Shown piece after piece: positions 1-7,424 of a stretch of DNA of 38,332 nucleotides; within the stretch, counting starts at the first letter, position 1, and each line of letters opens with the position of its first letter. The DNA is from Sandaracinus sp. Its GTDB lineage: Bacteria; Myxococcota_A; Polyangia; Polyangiales; Houyiibacteriaceae. Location: positions 1 through 38,332 of the forward strand of contig PABA01000135.1 of assembly GCA_002699025.1 (NCBI GenBank), written 5' to 3'. The notes below the pieces were generated by a model. It searched no databases, was not told where the DNA came from, and saw only the letters and a program-made list of their open reading frames with translations. The translations under genes and the position numbers were made by a program.

Positions 1-411
1 CATGCCGCGTTCGCGGAGCGGCGTGGAGGAGGCTGCGCGGGGGTGGGGGCGCTCGCTGTCGCTCGCTTGGGGGGGGGCTGTCCGCCGTCCGCTCTCCGCC
101 GTCCGTCGCGGGCGCACGGCTTCGCGTGGAGGAGGCTGCGCGGGGGTGGGGCGCTCGCTGTCGCTCGCTTGGGGGTGGAGGGGCTGTCTGCTGTCCGCTC
201 TCCGTCGTCCGTCGCGGGCGCACGGCTTCGCGGTGCATGCCGCGTTCGCGGAGCGGCGTGGAGGAGGCTGCGCGGGGGTGGGGGCGCTCGCTGTCGCTCG
301 CTTGGGGGGGCTGTCCGCCGTCCGCTCTCCGTCGTCCGTCGCTGGCGCACGGCTTCGCGGTCCATGCCGCGTTCGCGGCGTCGGTGGGAGGAGGCTGGGG
401 CGGGGGCCGAG
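1..411. repeat. Imperfect tandem repeat array, units of about 100-130 bp
   Basis: Three and a half imperfect copies of a G-rich unit. The landmark TGGAGGAGGCTG begins near 24, 127 and 259, with a diverged copy at 386. Each full unit also carries GCTCGCTGTCGCTCGCTTGGGG and a GGCTGTCCGCCGTCCGCTCT block, and ends with GCGCACGGCTTCGCG. The unit at 127 lacks the ATGCCGCGTTCGCGG head seen at 2, 237 and 364. Open frames run through the array in several phases and give only Arg/Ala/Gly-rich text that follows the repeat, so I read it as non-coding. The array continues past the left edge. A segment of it recurs inverted at 484-507, and its GGCTGTCC block recurs inverted at 12519-12541. Confidence 0.8.
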
Positions 412-697
412 ACCATCGCGACCCACGGCCGTGATCCCCATGGCCCAGTTCCCCGTCCCCGAAAGCGAGCGATAGCGAGTGCTCCCCAAGCGAGCGAGAG
501 CGAGCGCACCGCCGGGGCGCCGACCCGGCGCCAGCCGGTTCGGCGCCCCGGACGCGCGGTTCGCCGCCGCTGAGGGGCCGTTCGCGGAAGGGGCTCGGCG
601 CGGGCGCCGAGGGATCGTAGGCTCCGGCCCGCCGGGCGGGACCCGCGGCGCCGGACGCTCCGTCGAGCCGCGACGCTCCGCGCGGCGGAGAGCAGCC
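412..697. other. Leader region of the aldehyde dehydrogenase gene, with an inverted repeat copy
   Basis: No gene is supported here. Positions 484-507 match the reverse complement of 49-72 at 23 of 24 positions, so part of the upstream array recurs inverted. The open frame of the dehydrogenase gene reaches back to 479, but that extension is Arg/Pro/Ala-rich and not family-like. A weak TAGGCT box near 617 could be a -10; I cannot support a -35. Confidence 0.4.
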
Positions 698-2299
698 ATG
701 ACGAGCCCCGCGACCCAGCCCGAGCCCGCCGCCGCCGCGGCCCCCATCCCCTGCGTCGAGCCGGCCACCGGCCGCCCCCTCGGCCAGGTCCCCATCACCT
801 CGCCGGCCGCCGTCCGCGACGCCATCGCCCTCGCGCGCGCCGCCCAGCGCGGCTGGGCCGAGACCTCCTTCGCGACCCGCCGGAGCGTCCTCCGCCACGT
901 CCTCGAGCACCTCCTCGCCCACGCCGACGAGCTCTGCGAGATCATCGTCCGCGACGCCGGCAAGACCCGCGAGAACGCGATGATGGGCGAGATCTGGCCC
1001 GTCGCCGAGAAGCTCCGCTGGACCCTCGCCAAGGGCGAGCGCCACCTCCGCCCCGAGCGCGTCTCGAGCGGCCTCTTCGTCCACAAGAAGGCCACCATCG
1101 AGTACCGCCCGCTCGGCGTCGTCGGCGTCATCTGCCCCTGGAACTACCCGCTCCAGAACATCCTCGGGCCGGTCATCCCGGCGCTCTTCGCCGGCAACGG
1201 CTGCGTCGTGAAGGTCAGCGAGCACGTCGCCTGGTCCGCCGCCCGCTTCCAGCGGATCCTCGACGAGGCCTTCGAGGCCCACGGCCTGCCGAGCGCCCTC
1301 GTGCAGCTCGTCCACGGCTACGCCGAGACGGGCGCCGCCCTCGTCAGCGGCGGCGTCGATCTCGTCGTCTTCACCGGCTCCATGGCGAACGGCAAGAAGG
1401 TCCTCGCCGAGTCCGCCAAGACCCTCACGCCCTGCATCCTCGAGCTCGGCGGCAAGGACGCCCTCGTCGTCTGCGACGACGCCGACCTCGAGCAGGCCGC
1501 CCACTCGGCCCTCAACGGCGCCTTCATCGCCGCCGGCCAGAACTGCCTCGCCGCCGAGCGCGTCCTCGTGATGGACGGCATCTACGACGCCTTCGTCCAG
1601 CGCGTCGAGGCCATCGGTCGGCAGCTCACGCAGGGCCCGCCCCTCGAGTCCCGCGTCGACGTCGGCGCCCTCGTCACGCCCCAGCAGGCGGACATCGTCG
1701 AGCACCTCGTGAAGGACGCCCTCTCGAAGGGCGCCCGCGCCCTCGTCGGCGGCCAGCGCCCGGCCCGCGACGGCAACTACTTCGAGCCGACCATCCTCGT
1801 CGACGTCACCAGCGACATGCTGATCATGCACGAGGAGACCTTCGGCCCGGTCATGGTCGTCGGCCGCGTGCGCGACGACGCCGACGCCATCCGCACGGCC
1901 AACGACACCCAGTACGGCCTCTCGGCGACCGTGATCTCGAAGGACGCGCGCCGCGCCAAGCGCATCGCCGACGGCATCGTCGCCGGCAGCGCCTCCATCA
2001 ACGACTTCGGCTTCACCTACATGGCCCAGGACCTCCCCTTCGGCGGCACGAAGGGCTCGGGCTTCGGGCGCCTGAACGGCCGCGAGGGCCTCCGCGCCTG
2101 CACCAACGTGAAGGCCGTGCTCGAGGATCGCTTCCCGATCCACATGCCCTCGCGTCTCTACCCGACCGAGGCCGGCTCCTACGAGCTCGTCCGCGGCACG
2201 CTCCGCACCCTCTACGGGCGTGGCCTGAAGGGGCGCGCGGCCGGCGTGCGCGACCTCGCGACGACCCTCTCGGCCAAGCTCCGCGGGAAGCTCGCGTGA
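698..2299 (+). CDS. NAD(P)+-dependent aldehyde dehydrogenase, ALDH22-like
   Basis: A 533-residue protein of the aldehyde dehydrogenase superfamily, which oxidises an aldehyde to its carboxylate with NAD(P)+. The full catalytic set is visible: PWNYP with Asn149 (oxyanion hole), ELGGK with Glu249 (general base) and GQNC with the nucleophile Cys283. The Glu-Cys spacing of 34 is typical. The motifs VSEHxxWSA, LPFGGxKxSGFGR and GLRAC, and the long C-terminal tail after EDRF, recall plant ALDH22A1 more than betaine aldehyde dehydrogenase; this is from memory. ATG 698 was chosen because GGAG lies about 8 nt upstream and the frame before it is low complexity. The stop overlaps the GTG of the next gene by 4 bp (GTGA), so the two should be co-translated. 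The substrate is unknown; the GMC partner suggests a product of alcohol oxidation. Confidence 0.93.
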   Translation: MTSPATQPEPAAAAAPIPCVEPATGRPLGQVPITSPAAVRDAIALARAAQRGWAETSFATRRSVLRHVLEHLLAHADELCEIIVRDAGKTRENAMMGEIWPVAEKLRWTLAKGERHLRPERVSSGLFVHKKATIEYRPLGVVGVICPWNYPLQNILGPVIPALFAGNGCVVKVSEHVAWSAARFQRILDEAFEAHGLPSALVQLVHGYAETGAALVSGGVDLVVFTGSMANGKKVLAESAKTLTPCILELGGKDALVVCDDADLEQAAHSALNGAFIAAGQNCLAAERVLVMDGIYDAFVQRVEAIGRQLTQGPPLESRVDVGALVTPQQADIVEHLVKDALSKGARALVGGQRPARDGNYFEPTILVDVTSDMLIMHEETFGPVMVVGRVRDDADAIRTANDTQYGLSATVISKDARRAKRIADGIVAGSASINDFGFTYMAQDLPFGGTKGSGFGRLNGREGLRACTNVKAVLEDRFPIHMPSRLYPTEAGSYELVRGTLRTLYGRGLKGRAAGVRDLATTLSAKLRGKLA

Positions 2300-3912
2300 G
2301 CGCCGCCGGGACCTTCGACTACGTCGTCGTCGGCGGCGGCTCGGCCGGCTGCATCCTCGCCGCCGAGCTCTCGAAGGACGCGCGCGTGCTCCTCCTCGAA
2401 GCCGGCCCGCACGCGGAGGCGCACCCGGAGACGCTCAGCGCCGACGGCTACAAGGAGGCCTTCACGAACGACGCGCTCCTCCACGAGCGCTTCAGCGTGA
2501 AGGACCCGCGCTGGGGTGATCGGCGCCTCTTCATGGGCTCGGGGCGCACGCTCGGTGGCAGCGGCTCGATCAACGCGATGGTCTACACGCGCGGCGCGCG
2601 CGAGGACTTCGACCAGTGGCCCGAAGGCTGGCGCTGGGACGACGTCGCGGCGGGCTTCGAGGCGCTCGAGCGCACGCTCCGGCCGCACAGGCGCCCGCCC
2701 ACGGACTGGACCGAGCGGAGCATCCGCGCCGCCGAGCTCGCGGGCTTCCGGCGGAGCGAGGACCTGAACGACGGCGACCTGAGCGGCGTCCTCGGCTACG
2801 AGTGGATGAGCTACGAGGGCGACCGGCGCCGGTCCTCCTTCGCGGCCTTCCTCCAGCCGGCGCTCGGGCGCGAGACGCTCCGCGTGGAGACGGAGGCCTT
2901 CGTGGAGAAGGTCCTCTTCGAGGGCACGCGGGCCGTGGGCGTGCGCTGGCGCCAGGGCGACGCCGTGCACGAGGCGCGCGCGAGCCGCGAGGTGATCCTC
3001 GCCGCCGGCGCGCTCGCCTCGCCGGCCATCCTGCTCCGCTCCGGCGTGGGCCCGGCGGCGGCGCTCCGCGCGCTCGGCATCGACGTGGTGCTCGACCGCG
3101 GCGGCGTCGGCGAGAACCTCCACGACCACCCGAACGTGCAGCTCTTCTTCCGCGGGAGCCGCGAGGTCGACTGCCACTACCCGCAGCTCTACGGCTTCCA
3201 CCGGGCCAACCCGGCGTCGGATCTGCCGCCCGGCCAGGCGGACAGTTGCTACGTCTTCTACCCGGCACGCTCGAGCTTCCGCGAGGGGCTCCTCCGCCTG
3301 CTCCCGGGCATCGCGCTCCCCGAGGCGCTCTACGACGTGCCCGCCTTCCCGAAGGCCATCCGCGGCGCCGTCGACCTCGCCTTCCGCCGCCGCCTCGTGC
3401 AGCGCTTCGTCGCGCGCATGTGGGGCATCGTCGTCATCCTCGGCAAGCCGAAGAGCCGCGGGCGCCTGAGCCTGAAGAGCGCGGATCCGAGCGTGCGCCC
3501 GGCCATCGACCCGGGCTACTTCGCCGACCCGGAGGACATGGAGACGCTCCTCCTCGGCGTCGACAAGGCGCGCGCCGTCGCCGCGCAGACGCCGCTCCAG
3601 CGCTTCGGCGCGAGCGAGCTCCTGCCCGGCCCCTTCGTGCGCTCGCGGAGGGCCCTCGAGAGGTGGGCTCGCGCGAACGTGATGACGACCTACCACTACG
3701 CCGGCACCTGCCGCATGGGCACGGACGCGGACGCCGTCGTCGACACGCGCCTCCGGCTGAACGGCGCCGAGGGCCTCCGCGTCTGCGACGCGAGCGTGAT
3801 GCCCATCACCCCCGTCGCGGCCCTGAACGCGCCGAGCATGCTCATCGCCCTCCGCGCCGCCCACCAGATCGCCGAAGCCCACGCGGGCCCCGCGAAGACC
3901 GCCCGCGCCTGA
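2296..3912 (+). CDS. GMC family FAD-dependent oxidoreductase (choline dehydrogenase-like)
   Basis: A 538-residue flavoprotein of the glucose-methanol-choline family that oxidises a primary alcohol to an aldehyde. The FAD-binding Rossmann motif VVGGGSAGC lies at residues 11-19, with the ribose-binding acid in LLLEAGP at 33-38. GGSGSINAMVYTRG near 88-101 is the GMC signature 1 region. The C-terminal active site shows YHYAGTCRMG with His467 and ALNAPS with Asn511, a His/Asn pair as in choline oxidases and dehydrogenases rather than the His/His pair of glucose oxidase. The GTG start overlaps the TGA of the aldehyde dehydrogenase. Together the two genes could convert an alcohol to an acid in two steps. 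Choline to betaine is one possibility, but the ALDH is not of the BADH type, so a long-chain or other alcohol is equally likely. Confidence 0.92.
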   Translation: MSAAGTFDYVVVGGGSAGCILAAELSKDARVLLLEAGPHAEAHPETLSADGYKEAFTNDALLHERFSVKDPRWGDRRLFMGSGRTLGGSGSINAMVYTRGAREDFDQWPEGWRWDDVAAGFEALERTLRPHRRPPTDWTERSIRAAELAGFRRSEDLNDGDLSGVLGYEWMSYEGDRRRSSFAAFLQPALGRETLRVETEAFVEKVLFEGTRAVGVRWRQGDAVHEARASREVILAAGALASPAILLRSGVGPAAALRALGIDVVLDRGGVGENLHDHPNVQLFFRGSREVDCHYPQLYGFHRANPASDLPPGQADSCYVFYPARSSFREGLLRLLPGIALPEALYDVPAFPKAIRGAVDLAFRRRLVQRFVARMWGIVVILGKPKSRGRLSLKSADPSVRPAIDPGYFADPEDMETLLLGVDKARAVAAQTPLQRFGASELLPGPFVRSRRALERWARANVMTTYHYAGTCRMGTDADAVVDTRLRLNGAEGLRVCDASVMPITPVAALNAPSMLIALRAAHQIAEAHAGPAKTARA

Positions 3913-3934
3913 TCGGTCTCGAGCCTCTGCTTGA

Positions 3935-4156
3935 GAGCCTCCGCTTTCGAGCCTTGCCCGCGGAGGCGGCGCGTGGTCACGTGCGCGCGACTTCCCGGCG
4001 CGCGAGGACGTCGCGGAGACCCTCGGCCCCTACCTCGCGCTCCGCTTCCGCCCCGATCGCATCCCGGCCGAGACGGCGCGGCGCATCGCGGAGACGGTCC
4101 CGAGCCGGATCGCCTACCTCGACTGCCTCGACCTCTCGATGGCCGTCCTGCCCTGA
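3935..4156 (+). pseudogene. Startless coding-like remnant, about 74 codons
   Basis: Between an in-frame TGA at 3932-3934 and the TGA at 4154-4156 lies an open frame with normal high-GC3 codon use and protein-like text (RDFPAREDVAETLGPYLALR, later PSRIAYLDCLDLS). It has no ATG, GTG or TTG until three codons before its last residues, so it cannot be translated as a normal gene. It looks like the C-terminal end of a decayed or frameshifted gene. I do not recognise the family. The alternative is chance coding character in GC-rich intergenic DNA. Confidence 0.35.
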
Positions 4157-4158
4157 GG

Positions 4159-4178
4159 GGAGCCGGGGGGGCGGCTCC
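4159..4178. terminator. Hairpin between converging genes
   Basis: A perfect 7-bp stem GGAGCCG / CGGCTCC with a loop of six Gs. It lies between the + strand GMC gene and remnant and the - strand zinc-ribbon gene, touching the stop codon of the latter. There is no T tract, so it is a weak intrinsic terminator at best. It could act in both directions. Confidence 0.4.
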
Positions 4179-4582
4179 TACTCGTGTGGGATGACGTTCT
4201 TCAGCGTGATCCCACGCCGGACGAAGAAGCTCGCCGAGTCCTCGGCGACCTGACGCCCCTCGAAGACCTCGAAGAGCCCGACCTCGGTCGAGCCGGTCTC
4301 TTTGCGCGTCCACTCGTGGCCGCAGTCGCACGCGAGGTTCGCGAGGTAGGTGGCCTCGTGCACCCGCCGCGGCCCGAAGCGTCCGCTCGGCGCGAAGCCC
4401 GCGACCTCGCGCTCGCTCCGCGCCTTCTCGGACCAGTGCTTCACGCGCCCGGTCTTCCGGCACGAAGGGCATCGGCAGCGGCGCCGCTCGGCCCACCAGG
4501 TGACCGTGCCGACGACCGCCAGCACGGCGAAGACGACGAGGAGCACGTCCCCGTACACGCCCCAGAACTCCGCGAGGTTCAC
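4178..4582 (-). CDS. Single-pass membrane protein with a zinc-ribbon-like Cys motif
   Basis: A 134-residue protein of unknown function. Residues about 9-29 form one hydrophobic membrane segment ending in WW. A short basic stretch follows, then CRCPSC (Cys36, Cys38, Cys41), with a second knuckle CDCGH (Cys85, Cys87). A CxxC and CxC pair some 45 residues apart suggests a zinc ribbon on the cytoplasmic side. The start is GTG at 4582, with a GGGGG tract about 8 nt upstream. Longer open frames upstream run through intergenic and minisatellite sequence and were not used. It stands alone, convergent with the GMC gene. Confidence 0.6.
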   Translation of the reverse strand: MNLAEFWGVYGDVLLVVFAVLAVVGTVTWWAERRRCRCPSCRKTGRVKHWSEKARSEREVAGFAPSGRFGPRRVHEATYLANLACDCGHEWTRKETGSTEVGLFEVFEGRQVAEDSASFFVRRGITLKNVIPHE

Positions 4583-4970
4583 GATCCCTACCCCCTCGAG
4601 CGGCCCACCGGCCGCCCCCGACCTCCCGGCCGGCCACACGTCGGCGGCACACCCAGCCGCCTTTGTTCCGACGCTACACCCGGATCTCGGAGCGCGCCAG
4701 TCGCCCGCGCCTCCTTCGCCGGGAGCCGCCCCGAGGCCGCCGCGAGCGGGGGATGTCGGACGCCGGGCCGTCCTCGGACGGTCAGCCCGCAGGACACGCG
4801 GGAAGGGCTCCGCAGGACGGCCGGGAAGGGGTCCGCAGGACGGCCGGGGAGGGGTCCGCAGGACGGCCGGGAAGGGGTCCGCAGGACGCGGGACGGGGTC
4901 AGCAGGACGGCCGGGAAGGGGTCCGCAGGACACCTGAGACGGGGTCCGCAGGACTCCTCGACGTCGGGGC
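4583..4970. other. Intergenic region between zinc-ribbon and SDR genes
   Basis: This 388-bp gap holds the promoter region of the zinc-ribbon gene and, at 4788-4960, a 23-bp minisatellite. I see no further gene. Reading frames through the minisatellite cannot be coding because the period is not a multiple of three. Confidence 0.6.
4788..4960. repeat. 23-bp minisatellite, eight units
   Basis: CGCAGGAC begins at 4788, 4811, 4834, 4857, 4880, 4924 and 4947, with a variant (CAGCAGGAC) at about 4900. The period is 23 bp with slips of 20 and 24. The interior GGCCGGGAAGGGGTC is conserved in most units. Each junction contains GTCC-GCA-GGAC, a 4-bp stem with a 3-nt loop, and most units also hold the palindrome CGGCCG. 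The array lies just downstream of the SDR stop codon, so it would be transcribed as that gene's 3' untranslated region. Confidence 0.85.
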
Positions 4971-5798
4971 CTACGCCTCGTCGGGGTAGGGCGGGTACTG
5001 CGGCACCTCGTCCGGCACCGGCCACTGGTCGCCCCAGAGCGAGGCGCCGCCGTCGATGTAGAAGGTCTGCCCGGTGATGAAGTCCGCCTGTGCCGAGCAG
5101 AGGTAGACGATCAGGTGCGCGACCTCCTCGGCCACGCCGAGGCGCTTGACCAGGTTCGCCTTCTTCGCGTCCTCGAGCAGCTGGGGCGGGTACTGCTTGG
5201 TGCCGCTCGTCCGGATCACGCCCGGCGCCACCGCGTTCACGCGCACGCCGAACTGGCTCCACTCGACGGCCAGCGACTTGGTCATGTTCTCCACGCCCGC
5301 CCGCGCGGCGCCCGTGTGCACCATGCCGGGGAAACCGCGGGCGATCTGCGCGATCACGTTGACGATCCGGCCGCGCTTCTGCGGGAGGAAGGCCTTGTTC
5401 GCGACGGCGTGGGTCACGTTCCAGGTGCCCTGCAGGTTGTTGCGGACCACCGCCTCGAAGCCGCGCGGCGAGAGGTGCTGGGCCGTCGTCGGGAACTGGC
5501 CGCCGGCGTTGTTGATCAGGATGTCGATCTTCCCGAGCGCCTCGAGCGTCCCGTCGACCCAGCCCTCCACGGCCTCGTAGTCGCGGATGTCCATCGGCGC
5601 CTGATGCACCCGCGCCCCCTCGCGGAGCCCCCGCAGCGCCTCGGCCGCCTCGGCCAGTGGCTCGGGGCGCCGGCCGCAGATGGCCACGTCGGCGCCGAGG
5701 GTCACGAGCTCGCTCGCCGTCGCGAAACCGATGCCCGTGCCGCCGCCGGTCACGACGGCGACCTGCCCCTCGAAGAGGCCCGCTTGAAAGATCGTCAT
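4971..5798 (-). CDS. SDR oxidoreductase, similar to peroxisomal trans-2-enoyl-CoA reductase (PECR)
   Basis: A 275-residue classical-length short-chain dehydrogenase. TGGGTGIG at residues 17-24 binds NADP(H); CGRRPEP at 41-47, with its Arg pair, favours NADPH; NNAGG lies at 96-100. The usual YxxxK is replaced by MVHTGAARAGVENMTK at 159-174. That form is typical of PECR and the related 2,4-dienoyl-CoA reductases, which reduce enoyl-CoA double bonds; the family assignment is from memory. The C-terminal FITGQTFYIDGG is a normal SDR ending. The likely role is NADPH-dependent reduction of an unsaturated acyl-CoA in fatty-acid metabolism. A TATCCC box lies 10 nt before the ATG. It is transcribed alone. 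Confidence 0.88.
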   Translation of the reverse strand: MTIFQAGLFEGQVAVVTGGGTGIGFATASELVTLGADVAICGRRPEPLAEAAEALRGLREGARVHQAPMDIRDYEAVEGWVDGTLEALGKIDILINNAGGQFPTTAQHLSPRGFEAVVRNNLQGTWNVTHAVANKAFLPQKRGRIVNVIAQIARGFPGMVHTGAARAGVENMTKSLAVEWSQFGVRVNAVAPGVIRTSGTKQYPPQLLEDAKKANLVKRLGVAEEVAHLIVYLCSAQADFITGQTFYIDGGASLWGDQWPVPDEVPQYPPYPDEA

Positions 5799-5808
5799 GC
5801 CGGCGGGC

Positions 5809-5816
5809 GGGATAGC
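5809..5816 (-). promoter_or_regulatory. Candidate -10 box close to the SDR start
   Basis: On the minus strand GCTATCCC ends 10 nt before the ATG at 5798. Placing transcription initiation about 7 nt downstream leaves a leader of only a few bases. No good -35 is visible. The same GCTATnnn layout precedes the genes at 6410 and 21897. Confidence 0.35.
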
Positions 5817-5883
5817 ACGGGGCGGAGTGCGGAGCTAGACGTCGAGCTTCTCACTCGTGCGCCCATCTCCGACCAAGCGGTGC

Positions 5884-6273
5884 TCAGCCCTCGCGGTCGT
5901 CGCCGTCGCCATCGTCGGCGCTCTCGGCGAGCTCGAACAGCTCGCGCACCAGATCGACGAGCGCCACCGTGTCGAAGGGCTTGTCGAGGGAGGCTACCAC
6001 GCCGAGCCGCCGGGCCACGTCGTCGCGAATCGCGCTCGCGGAGAGGAGCACGACCTGCGGGCTCGCGTCGGGGTAGCGCCGCCCCAGCTCGAGCAGGAAG
6101 CCCTCCCCGTCGAGCTGCGGCATCATCAGATCGGCGACGATGACGTCGGGCATGGGCTCGAGGTGCCCGAGCGCCGCCTGCCCGTCTTCGGCGAGGCGCA
6201 CGTCGAAGCCCTCGTGCTCGAGGAGCCGACCGATCATCCGCCTCAGGTCGGGGTCGTCGTCGACCACCAACAC
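5884..6273 (-). CDS. Single-domain response regulator (CheY-like receiver)
   Basis: A 129-residue receiver domain with no output domain. The acidic pocket is Asp5-Asp7, the phosphoacceptor is Asp48 in VIVADLMMPQLDG, the switch residue is Ser78 and the conserved lysine is Lys98 in LDKPF. An acidic tail (ESADDGDGDD) ends the protein. The start was set at GTG 6273 because GGAGG lies 8-10 nt upstream and the protein then begins at the first receiver strand (VLVVDDDP). The frame is open further upstream but lacks a better site. No histidine kinase is nearby, so its partner is elsewhere; it probably works by protein-protein contact in a phosphorelay. Confidence 0.88.
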   Translation of the reverse strand: MLVVDDDPDLRRMIGRLLEHEGFDVRLAEDGQAALGHLEPMPDVIVADLMMPQLDGEGFLLELGRRYPDASPQVVLLSASAIRDDVARRLGVVASLDKPFDTVALVDLVRELFELAESADDGDGDDREG

Positions 6274-6395
6274 GGTGCGTGCCTCCTCCACGAGCACAGT
6301 CCTAACCCGCTCCCGTCCCGCCGGGCAATGGGAATGCGCGAGCGGGCCTCGCTCGCGGCCCGCGCTTCGAGGGAGCGTTCCGGGGGCGGCGGGGC

Positions 6396-6409
6396 TATGC
6401 TCGCCGCGC
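6396..6409 (+). promoter_or_regulatory. Candidate -10 box at the head of the six-gene operon
   Basis: GCTATGCT (TATGCT at 6396-6401) lies 8 nt before the ATG at 6410, and there is no Shine-Dalgarno sequence. The geometry suggests a leaderless or nearly leaderless transcript for the operon at 6410-12119. I see no clear -35. Confidence 0.35.
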
Positions 6410-6739
6410 ATGAGCGCCGAGACGACCGCCGAGGACGCGCCCGCCGCGAGGACGGAGGAGCGCCGGGGCGAGAGCGCCTCCGAGCCGCCGCGCCCGACCC
6501 CCGGCCGCGGGACCCCCGCCGGGGAGGCGCTCGAGCAGGCGCATGCGGCCTTCACGGCCGGCGACTACCGCCGGGTGCGCGCCCTGACCGAGCCGCTCCT
6601 CGACCACGACGACGCGGACGTCGCCCACGCGGCCGTGGCGCTCCGGCGGCGCACGCAGGTCGACCCGGCTCAGGTGGTCGTCCTGGCCCTCTGCCTGGGC
6701 TTCTTCGCCTGGGTCGTGTGGAAGTGGGTGCTCGGATGA
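6410..6739 (+). CDS. Small tail-anchored protein with one TPR-like hairpin
   Basis: A 109-residue protein, first gene of the operon. Residues 1-36 are polar and low complexity (Glu, Arg, Pro). Residues about 37-80 form a helical hairpin resembling one TPR (ALEQAHAAFTAGDYRRVRAL). Residues about 88-107 are one hydrophobic segment ending in WVVWKWVLG, giving a tail-anchored topology with the bulk in the cytoplasm. ATG 6410 was chosen from a longer open frame because the upstream part overlaps the divergent receiver gene and its promoter. The stop overlaps the next ATG (ATGA). Its role is unknown; the context suggests an accessory part of the ABC system downstream. Confidence 0.65.
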   Translation: MSAETTAEDAPAARTEERRGESASEPPRPTPGRGTPAGEALEQAHAAFTAGDYRRVRALTEPLLDHDDADVAHAAVALRRRTQVDPAQVVVLALCLGFFAWVVWKWVLG

Positions 6740-7401
6740 CCGGTGATCTCTCGCGTGCTCTCTGCCGTGCTCTCTCCCGTGCTCTCTCCCGTGGCGCGCG
6801 CCTCGCGCCGTCGTTCGCACGGCTGCTCACGCCGCTTCTCGCCCTCCTGCTCGCCGCCTGTGGGGGCGCCCAGACGCCCGGCGGCGGCGACGAGCCGCTC
6901 ACGGCGGCGCGCCTCTACCCGCTCGCGGAGGGGAACGTCTGGTCCTACGACGTCGAGACGGGCGTGGGGCCGCCCGTGCTCGCCATCTCGCGGGTCATCG
7001 GCGAGCGCGGCGAGGTCTTCGAGGTGCGCAACGACGGCGGCGACGCCATCGAGTACGAGCGCCGGCCCGAGGGCCTCTGGCGCGTCGAGTCGGAGACCTG
7101 GCTGCTCCGCGGGCCCATCGAGGTCGGCACGGAGTGGGCGAGCGCGAACGGGCGCACGGCGCGCATCCGCTCCGTGGACGAGCGCGTCGAGGTCGCGGCC
7201 GGCACCTTCGAGGGCTGCGTGCGCGTCGACGAGGCGGGCGGCGGCGACGGGCGCGACATCTTCACCATCTACTGCCCGGACGTCGGGCCCGTGGTCCTCG
7301 AGACGGGCCTGCAGGCCGAGCTGAGCGGCATGCGCGCCTCCGTGCGCGCCGAGCTCCGGGGCTACATGCTCGCCGAAGAGGGGGCCGCCGCCGACGAGTG
7401 A
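6736..7401 (+). CDS. Predicted lipoprotein with a long signal peptide
   Basis: A 221-residue protein. A hydrophobic stretch ends in the lipobox LLAAC with Cys42, so it should be lipidated and placed on the inner or outer membrane. Mature residues include LYPLAEGNVWSYDVETG, a motif that recalls small secreted domains of myxobacterial lipoproteins with a lone beta-sandwich. I cannot name the family. The n-region before the hydrophobic core is unusually long because of an in-frame 12-bp triplication (RALC RALS RALS). It overlaps the preceding gene (ATGA), and its TGA overlaps a GTG that could start the ABC ATPase. Confidence 0.75.
   Translation: MTGDLSRALCRALSRALSRGARLAPSFARLLTPLLALLLAACGGAQTPGGGDEPLTAARLYPLAEGNVWSYDVETGVGPPVLAISRVIGERGEVFEVRNDGGDAIEYERRPEGLWRVESETWLLRGPIEVGTEWASANGRTARIRSVDERVEVAAGTFEGCVRVDEAGGGDGRDIFTIYCPDVGPVVLETGLQAELSGMRASVRAELRGYMLAEEGAAADE
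6754..6789 (+). repeat. 12-bp in-frame triplication in a signal peptide
   Basis: Three units of CGTGCTCTCTSC encode RAL(C/S) three times. The codons CGT and GCT are rare in this GC3-rich window, suggesting a recent local expansion. Copy-number change would alter the length of the signal-peptide n-region without shifting the frame. Confidence 0.75.
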
Positions 7402-7424
7402 GCGCGGCGCTCCGTCCGTTCGCG

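Noticed and set aside
2-573. Overlapping open frames in the left repeat array
   Set aside because: They repeat with the array, are Arg/Ala/Gly-rich, and begin at repeat ATGs without ribosome sites.
4971-5798. SDR with a lost catalytic Tyr as an inactive pseudoenzyme
   Set aside because: The HxGAARAGVxNxTK form is the normal one for the PECR and dienoyl-CoA reductase branch, so it is probably active.
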